In this document: one piece after another, positions 56,430 to 64,000 of the stretch
Layout: the number at the start of each line of letters is the position of its first letter
Position numbering within the stretch: the first letter of the stretch is position 1
NCBI GenBank assembly: GCA_958450365.1
Contig: CAUEEP010000735.1
Coordinates: 439,501-503,500 of the forward strand
DNA: 64,000 nucleotides
Direction of reading: 5' to 3'
Source: Mesorhabditis belari
Taxonomy: Eukaryota > Nematoda > Chromadorea > Rhabditida > Rhabditidae
The notes under the pieces: generated by a model
Databases searched by the model: none
The model's input: only the letters and a program-made list of their open reading frames with translations
What the model was told of the DNA's origin: nothing
Program-made: the position numbers and the translations under genes

Positions 56430-57170
56430 CAATCGGAAACCACGGTTATTTTAAAATCAATTGTACCGCCCTCGATTGATGGGAGTCGAGCAGAATTGTG
56501 CTTATGCTCTTTCGTTTCCTGAGTTTTTGCTGCCCCTGCGGACCGTAATCCTTGGGATGAATCCAAAAATTCACAGCGGCTCCCTTCAGCGCCCTGTTAG
56601 AGGCACTTGGGATCCCATCTCGACCGACGGAGAACCCGCCATAATGGTCAAAATGAGCCGGAACTGGCCGGAACGGAAGCCGGAAATTCACCAATTCTAC
56701 AGCCAAAGTTGGTTTTTGGGAAGCGGTGACCACATGGGGCAGACAACGGATTGGTTACCGGATGACCCAAAATGGACGCTTCCGATTTGAAGAGTGGAAA
56801 GGGAACTACAGTCGAACCTCTCTATAACGTAACTCACGGGACGGCTATAGCTTACGTTATATAGAGGTTTACGTTATATAGAGTGCCGTTTTATATAGCT
56901 TAACGTCGGCCGGGACCGGTCACGCCTTACGTTATAGAGAGGTTTACGTTATATCGAGGTTCGTTATAGAGAGGTTCGACTGTATATCACCAAACGTAAT
57001 ATGCCAGATCGAGCGCGATTGTGCCTGCGTACAGGGAACAAACAGCTATCTTCTTTTTTGCAACTTAAAGTTCAAAAACTTTAATTAGAGAAAGGGAAGA
57101 ACAAATATTGATATAGAATTTATAGTTGCGCAAGTTTTGAAAACAACCACCTTTCAAAGGGTTCAGTGAT
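56430..57170. mobile_element. Third copy of the foldback arm, split by a MITE
   Basis: Begins ggaaaccacggttattttaa and matches the 55441-55900 arm inverted. It is interrupted by a 178-bp element at 56807-56984. Confidence 0.8.
56807..56984. mobile_element. 178-bp MITE with exact TA target duplication
   Basis: Ends tacagtcgaacctctctata and its complement. The uninterrupted foldback arm at ~55530-55560 shows the empty site (gaactatatcacc on the complement), proving insertion at TA. Confidence 0.9.
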
Positions 57171-57199
57171 CTTCTTTTTGGATTTTAAAGTTCAAAAGC

Positions 57200-59800
57200 T
57201 TCAAATTTTTGAACGGAAAAGTTGCAACCGGGATTTTCGGGATTGGGAAATCGATTGACAGTGTTAGTTTTAATGTTTTTCTTATACAAAATCAATCTAA
57301 AATCAATGATTTCAATAGATTTCCCATTGAAGAATGGTTCTAATTTCTCTAATATCTCGTCTCTTGTTTGTAGCTTATGTTTTTCAATTTAAACTTTTTC
57401 AAACAAGTCTTGAAAACCCTTAAACAGCAGCTTTTCCAAGAGCACTTTTGGTGGGGATAAGTTTATTTGCGATACTCAATGTGATATTCAACTAATCTGC
57501 ATTGTTATAAATAACGATTCCTGTGAGATTGCAAAGGAAAAAGTCTTATTCACTGACTCTATCACAAAACGATCTCTCTGGGCATTAATCAATAAGGTTT
57601 TCAATTGTAAACGAGTGCTAATTCTTTATCATTCTACTCAAAAACAACGGTTCACCAAGTTTTTTCGACAAAACATTGGCTTCATTGGCTTTTTACCTAA
57701 AATGAAATCGATTTCACACTTCAGCATTCGCTCTTGCCTCTTTGCTGAGACAAAACTTTTTCTTGAACAATTCAAGCCAAGAATTTTTGATTATTGTGAG
57801 TTTTTTTGAGAGAAGACGCTGAAATTGAACCGTATTTTTCAAATCTCTTCAACACTACATTTCAAAAATGTAAAACATTCAAATTACGCGACAATTTTCA
57901 CCTCTTTTGGCACGAGCCTTGTAGCCTTCTCCCGTAACCCGTAGCTGATGGGTGCTATCGCCAAGCAGAACATTTGAGGACTTAAGGAGTCTCCTTGATA
58001 TACGCCGGAGCGGATTCTCAGGGTCCCTATCTTGTTGCGCCCAATTGTTAATTCAGTCCTCTCACAATCAAGTATGTGACCGATTAGCTTCTGGATCCCG
58101 GGTGGAGCGTTTATTGAGCGTAGTAGCCATTTATTGAGCGTTTATTGAGCGTAGTAGGCACCTCTACACGAGTTGCGATGTGCGTCGACAGAGATCGGTT
58201 GGCTTTGTCTAAATTCTGTAAAAAGCTATTGAACCTATTGGCGTCTTGCATTTGCAATCCCTCTGCAATTCCTCAGATGCCAAAAATTGGGTTATCGATC
58301 TTCTCAAATTCCCCCAAAACTTCGTAACTCAATCATCGAATTGAGGCCCGACTTACTTCAATGGAATACTCTCGCAAATCATAGTCAATGTCACAAAAAA
58401 GACGATTAGCCTTAATTTTGAGCGATTAAAAGAAGAGAAGGAAAAGGAAAGTTTTAAAGTAATTTTAGTCTATTTTCTTCCTAAAAAGTCTTTTTGGTAA
58501 GTATCTGAATCATTTAGCCAAATCAGAAACTTATTATCTTATCAACTTATTCAACTCAACTTATCCAGCTGCAAGCAACACATGGAAAACTCAAGCCTCT
58601 CACCTCTCACCATCGATTGCTACAAGACGTTTATGAATGCGATTTGCATTCATAAACGGTTTTTAGATTACGGTATTTAGATTTGCAAGAAAAAATCTCC
58701 ACTTTGTTTTTGATTACAAGATTTTAGTTGATCTGATAAAACGTTAATGAATTTTCTACAATCTATTCAAGAATGGGAAACTTTTCTCCCCAAATATTCT
58801 TCCTGATTGCAGGGAGGTGAATGAAAAGTTTTCGAATCGGGTCACTCGCATCATTGCCTTGTTTATGGCTTCTCGAGGATTTCCTCTTTCAAATCCTTTT
58901 TGGTTTATCACAACTGGCACACTTCAAGTCAAATCGAGTATTTGAAAACGAATCTTTTTGATAACCAATCGCTTAAATTTACTATTAGAATTTCAAACAA
59001 ACATTCCCTAGATGTTTTTTTGAAGGTTTTTGTCCAAAATGAAGTTGATTACTGGTAGTTTTTCATCAAAACAAATCGATTTGAATAGAAAGTTGAGCCG
59101 TACTAATGGTGATTATTTTTGGCGTCAAGTTTTAAAGGATTTTTGTTGATTATTTTGCAGAAATTTCTTTAACTTTGTATTAGTTTTCAAGAGGAGATTC
59201 AGGGCTATCAAATGATTATAATAGTTTAGTTTATCTTTGAATCTTCACCAAGTTATCAATAAAAGAGTTCAAAATCTGCTACGGCCCTTTTGTGGAATCC
59301 CCTTGTAAGTCTATCAATAGAAAGCACAATGCTTTGAAAAACCTAGAAACATTTCAAGGTTGAGGTCATGATTGCTCTTTCATTTTCAACTTTCCCACCC
59401 AAAAAGCTTTAAACAATACTGTTTCTTTAGCATTGAGGCGATTTCTCCAACCGTGAGAAAAGTAGGCAATTGACACGGATTTCACGCGTGTTTCCCCTCG
59501 AGTAAAATCCCTAGTTTCTGGGTTTTTAAATTGATCAAGGGTTTTTAATTTGATTGACCTGATTGCACAACAATCTGGAAATCCTTTAAGCTTTGGTTTA
59601 ACCCATTACCCAAATTTTTCTAGTTAATTAGATTGCTTAAAGTGAGCAGTTTTTTTGATTTTAGATTTTGTCTGTCTACTGAAAAGTTGGCTTGTATTTG
59701 AACCAGAAAAAAATTGCTTAAACACCCCAAATTTTGCTCTAATCATTGCTAAACTTAAACTAAACTAATAGTTAAATTAAAAATTGACCTTCAAAAGTCA
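57200..59800. other. Gene-poor stretch
   Basis: Anonymous AT-rich sequence. Open frames at 57615-57809 and 57952-58327 (+) have no recognisable motif; the latter overlaps a small gtttattgagcgtagtagc direct repeat (58110-58160). Confidence 0.5.
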
Positions 59801-59805
59801 AATAT

Positions 59806-60324
59806 TAGGTTGATGCAAAAGTCTTTTTCATTTTTTTCGTACTTCCGTTAAAAAGTAACAAATGCACCAATTGAACAACGGTTTATTGCATTCGAAAGGC
59901 CAATTATTTTTCTGCAAAATGACATTAAAACGAGTTTAAAATGTCTTATGTCTAGATTTTTTTGAGAGCCTGAAGTCGGGTAGTCAAAAAAGGCGACGGC
60001 TCGATGATGCATTTTAGACGCTTTAGCTAAGGAAACCAATCTTGATGTTAATAAATAAAAGATAGAGCACAAAAAGTTGGATATTTTTTCAGATTTTCAG
60101 AGAAATTGATTCAGCCAATTTCTTTATAGAGGTTTTTATAGATTTTTATGAAAAACCCGTTTTCACTCTCGAATTTGCTTGAAAGTGAACCCAAATTGAC
60201 TTAAAAAGATGGGAAATTCAACAATAAACACTTTTCATTTAGAGCAAACCATAGGTTAATTGATGACTTTGTTATTTTTCAAAAGAAGTACGAAAAAAAT
60301 GAAAAAGACTTTTGCATCAACCTA
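59806..60324. mobile_element. mariner-type MITE
   Basis: Ends taggttgatgcaaaagtctt and its complement, with TA at both edges. Inner arms also share tttttcgtacttc. The terminal wording matches the left end of the decayed mariner at 49454, which may be its autonomous relative. Confidence 0.85.
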
Positions 60325-61770
60325 ATACTTAAAGGCAACTCTTAAAGATTAACCCAAATCATTTACCGAAATTTTCCTAAAAATGAATCTTGTTTACTCC
60401 ATGAAAAAGTCCTAATCTTCTACTCATAAATGAAGAAATGGTTCTCTATTCTCTGTTCTATTTGAGGGTAAAAAATGGGCGGAGCTTTGTGAGATGAGGA
60501 GGGGGAAAAGGATTGGGCTCATTGTTCGTTTTCCAAGAGATGAGAGAGGGTTAGTGCAAAGGATTTCTCCCATCTCATTCCTCTTTTCTACTAGTAACCA
60601 ACTTTTTAAGACAAGATTCTCAGCTTTCGTTTGAAAATTTCAACACTTGGATCTTACAAGAGTCAATTTTACATTCAACATGGAAAGTTCGCATTCAAGA
60701 TTCATAAATACCTCAAAATTTGAACTAACTTTTACATTGTGCTAGATTTTTGCTAGATTTTAGAACTAGATTTTTTGAAAGTCCAAGTCCAAACCCACTC
60801 ATCCAAAAGCCATTCGCCATTTCAGTCCTCAAAACTTTCTAAAGCTCTCTCCCGATTGTCTGTTCTTTAATTTGTCTCTATTGTTCGAACTTTGGCCAGA
60901 ACTTTTGTCAACTTGTTCCCAAGATCACAAGATTGCAGATCAATTCAGATTTCAATTTCAAACAGCGTCTGACCGGTTCAGTTTCGCAAAGATTCTGAAG
61001 TTAACAAATGCAAAAAGCTGTCTGCAACCATAATATTTTGTTCTTATCTCTATATAAATAAACTATGATTTAACTTCTCTTTATAGATTTCTTTTATTAT
61101 TATCCAGTCTTGTCGGCAAGTTGTTACAGTAATTTTCTAGGCAAATCCTTAAAGAAAAGAAAAGAGAAGAAAAGGCCATCTTTCGGGGATAATTTGGGTG
61201 ATTTGCCCTCTCTCGTTATGGCATTTCACCATGCCGATACAAAGAAACACCTGGGCTTGCAATAATTTCAAATCCGGTATTGGAAATTGTTGATTTTAAG
61301 AGTCTAGAGCTCTTGTTTGTCAAGTTTTCATCGAAATCTTACAATTTTTATCTACTTTATCCAGTTTTTTGGTTAACTTTTGAAATCCAGCCTTGAAACA
61401 TTGGATTTGCTAACAAGAGATTGTAAGAGATCCCGCCTTGATCTGTCATCCGAAAAGAAAAACTCTATCACCTAGTCACTCACAAAAATGTCAGCAAATG
61501 AAAAAAAACTTTCAATCAAAACTTTCTCCTCTCCGGAGAAATCTATCTCTGATGTTCTGATTGTTTTTCGGTATCTCTCTGCGATTTTTTTTCATCTTTC
61601 CAAAAGAAACCATGAAAATCATTGAGGAATCACATGGAATTTCTCAAATTTTATCCAAGATCTCACCAAGTTTTTACTATTTTTGTTCAAGGTTTCGTGT
61701 TTTTATGACCTGAGCTGGCTTACTTTGGCTAGTTTTTCGCTGGCTAGTTTTTAGTTTGATTTGGTTCAAA
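60325..61770. other. Gene-free stretch
   Basis: AT-rich unique-looking sequence with no coherent exons, RNA gene or repeat that I can support. Confidence 0.45.
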
Positions 61771-61772
61771 TA

Positions 61773-62294
61773 TTAGTTTGGTGAATTGAAAACTGCGGGA
61801 CTTTGAACTAAAATTTATTGGACATAAAACCATCAATTCATTCCAAATAATTTCCATTATTATTGACGACTTCTGCTCATTTTACAGGCAATTTGCGGAT
61901 TCCTCTTTCGATTTTGGTTTGTGTGTGAGACAAGTGTGAGACTCAAAAATGGAGGACTGGAGCTGTCCGATGTCTCAGTTTGAGCACTTTCTTCAAAAGA
62001 AACCCATTTTGGTATCAATAGAAAAGTTATAGAGAATCAAAAATTAGGCTTATAACCAAATTTCCAAAAAGATACACTTAGTAGTTTCGCTTAGAATCCA
62101 AGTTTTGTGAAAATTCGTAAATTTGGCATTTCTTGAAAACCAGTTTTTGAATCTTTCTGAAACTTTGGCTATAAGCTTAATTTTTGATTCTCTACAACTT
62201 CTCCATTGACACCAAAATGGGTTTCTTTTGAAGAAAGTGCTCAAACTGTGACATATGACAATAGCCGGCAGTTTTCAATTCACCAACCCAATAG
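61773..62294. mobile_element. MITE family A
   Basis: Complete copy, with ends as in the other members (tttggtgaattgaaaactgc and its complement followed by caacccaatag). Confidence 0.85.
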
Positions 62295-62299
62295 TTGAT

Positions 62300-63825
62300 C
62301 GATTTATTCAATAGCAAACAAGTTTGAAAGCTTTATCAGAAGATTTATTGATTTCTTAAGTTAAAAATATAGAATTCCTCAATTTCTTTCGTTCTTTCCA
62401 AAAACTTGTTAAGAATTGACGGATTTGAGAAGAATTGCAGGTAAGATTTGACCGATTTGAAATGAATTGACAAGAAATTTGTGCTTTCACACTTTTTACA
62501 CACCTACTTACTCATTTTTTAGCGGTAGAAGTTGTAAAAGTTCTTTAATTTTGATTCTAACTTTAATTGTTTAATTGGAAAAATGGAAACATTGGCACAG
62601 GGATTTATCAAAACTTTAGCAGCTAGTAGGGAAATTTTAGAGCACAAAACCGTTTAGTAGCGTACAAAGTACAAACTTTTCTATTGGACAAGCTTGTTTC
62701 GCTATTGGACTTGTTTTAAGAGTCAAATCTTTATTTTCTCACAAAATAACTATTCTTTAGATGATGTTTGCCTCAAAACTGTTTCCTATTCACTTTCAAA
62801 TCTTTCAAATTCAATTTTAGACAACGATCTGATTCCAGAGCAAAGACAATCACGATTTAAAGGGAATTTTCTCTTTTCAACTCAATTTTTCCAAAATTTC
62901 AAAGAAATGGTGACCCCAAAATGGGAAATTCTTCGGCTAATGGTCAGTTTTACGCATTTCTGCGCACATTTTAGTCATCGCAGATTTTACCGTCAAAAAA
63001 ATAGATTAAAATGGCTGTAAAACTTAAAAGAAATTCTTGATTACTCATCCAAGAAATATTCAAAAATTTCAATGACAAATCTACGCCCAGAAATGAAAAA
63101 ATTTGCATTTTTATGGGATTTCAATTTACCGCCGAGACAGTTCTTTTTTAAGTGGCTGCCTCTCGAAAAATTTGAAAGGAAATTCTCGAAATTCTCTGAA
63201 AATTTGTCTTTCGCAAGATTGAAGAAGATTTTCGAATGTTTCTCATGCAAATAATTCAGTTGTGCCAAGTTTTTCGATAGGTTTTTGTTTAAAGAAAAGA
63301 AAAGATTTGTGTGCATTTGGTGAGCCCATTGAAGGCCATGTGATAGGCAATAATCGTAAGAAATTCAATTGAAATATGTTATGGGGAAACTAAAAGTTTT
63401 TGAAATTCACAATATTATTCATGATTTTAGCTCTAGAAGTACGAGTTTTATGTAGAAAAACAAAACGAATAAACCCGTCGCTAAGTAGCGTTTATCGGTG
63501 ATCAAAGCGGTGGAACACATTTGAACTCTTTAACAAAAAGAAGAGAACTCAAAATTAGTTGGCTGTGAAAAGTTGGAGGAGATTTTGAATCAAGAAATCA
63601 TTATCCAGTTTAAAACAAATCAATCAACTCTTAATTTTAGGGAATCCTTGCTCTCGTTTCAATTGCCAAAACCGACGTGATTGATAATGGATTGAGACGT
63701 GGGTTTTTGAAAGGAAAATGGGAAACTGTGTAGATAATCTACCACAAAATGTAATGATGAGTTAATTGTGAAGAAAAGTAATGCATAGAGACTCTTTTAT
63801 TTTAAACAGATTTGGTAAAGAAAAG
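62300..63825. other. Gene-poor stretch
   Basis: Open frames at 62694-63020 (+) and 63041-63316 (-) lack recognisable motifs; nothing else is supported. Confidence 0.4.
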
Positions 63826-63829
63826 GGAT

Positions 63830-63892
63830 CAAAGGGAATCGAACCCTAGATCTTCTGTTTGCAGGCAGACGCCCTATCCAACGATCTATTAA
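63830..63892 (-). repeat. tRNA-Cys-like repeat
   Basis: The minus strand has ggatagggcgtctgcctgca with the GCA of a Cys anticodon in a ctgcaaa loop, and ctagggttcgattccc as T-arm. The anticodon stem lacks one pair and the D-arm is off-pattern, so it is probably a tRNA-derived repeat. Confidence 0.5.
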
Positions 63893-63895
63893 GCT

Positions 63896-64000
63896 TTATA
63901 AGATAAACTATATAAGTTATATAAGTTATATAAGCTATATAAACTATATAAACTATATAAGTTATATAAGTTATATAAGTTATATAAGCTGTATAAGCTG
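63896..64000. repeat. AT-rich ~10-bp tandem repeat
   Basis: Runs of tatataagtt / tatataaact to the window edge; it continues beyond. Confidence 0.9.

Noticed and set aside
55011..56790. Conserved ~100-residue protein in three copies
   Set aside because: The frames are mirrored on both strands of inverted-repeat arms and have no start, splice or domain logic; explained by the foldback element.
63830..63892. Functional tRNA-Cys gene
   Set aside because: Anticodon stem lacks a pair, D-arm is abnormal and no acceptor stem can be formed.

Overview
This window looks like nuclear DNA of a rhabditid (Caenorhabditis-like) nematode. It is AT-rich. Genes are split into many short exons by introns of about 40-50 bp with TTTTCAG-type acceptors, and the gene content includes nematode-specific chemoreceptor families (Str-like, Srx, Sra/Srab-like). 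The space between genes is packed with inverted-repeat DNA transposons (MITEs), mariner/Tc1 remnants, tRNA-like fragments and minisatellites. No rRNA, CRISPR array or prokaryotic operon is visible. Exon models were worked out by hand from splice sites, reading phase and family resemblance; no alignment was run.

Layout. 1-1265: MITE copies. 1266-3302 (+): Str-superfamily 7TM receptor whose middle is replaced by a repeat cluster. 3303-7858: transposon debris (mariner, Tc1, foldback and pogo-like elements, an 18-bp minisatellite). 7859-10124 (-): unrecognised large protein with a repeat tract and a duplicated Cys motif. 10578-11970 (-): small protein kinase. 12000-14300: repeats. 14337-15620 (+): decayed trypsin-like protease with a duplicated exon pair. 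15892-18303 (-): two copies of a small secreted six-cysteine (knottin-pattern) peptide gene, one intact and one altered. 20030-25417 (+): full 17-exon serine palmitoyltransferase subunit 2 gene. 25856-28306 (-): complete srx receptor.

29234-31530: transposon debris. 31610-37095: second unit of a ~5 kb tandem segmental duplication, carrying the last exons of the SPT gene as a fragment and a second intact srx gene (32458-35495). 37970-42011 (-): complete Sra/Srab-like receptor. 43785-44202 (-): small secreted peptide resembling CS-alpha-beta defensin or K-channel-toxin folds. 44620-45420 (+): coding-like sequence ending in an 18-bp minisatellite. 45894-49281 (+): divergent ionotropic glutamate receptor with a ~980-bp 12-bp minisatellite in one intron. 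49450-50880: mariner remnants. 51249-51679 (+): small membrane protein. 53811-54877 (-): SKP1-related (skr) gene with a phase break. 55009-57170: +/-/+ copies of a foldback element, one split by a MITE. 57200-64000: gene-poor, with two MITEs and a terminal AT-rich tandem repeat.

The genes do not form an operon. They are a chemosensory and secreted-peptide neighbourhood (four 7TM receptors, one ionotropic receptor, two or three secreted Cys-rich peptide genes) around housekeeping SPT. Local duplication followed by MITE insertion is the dominant process.
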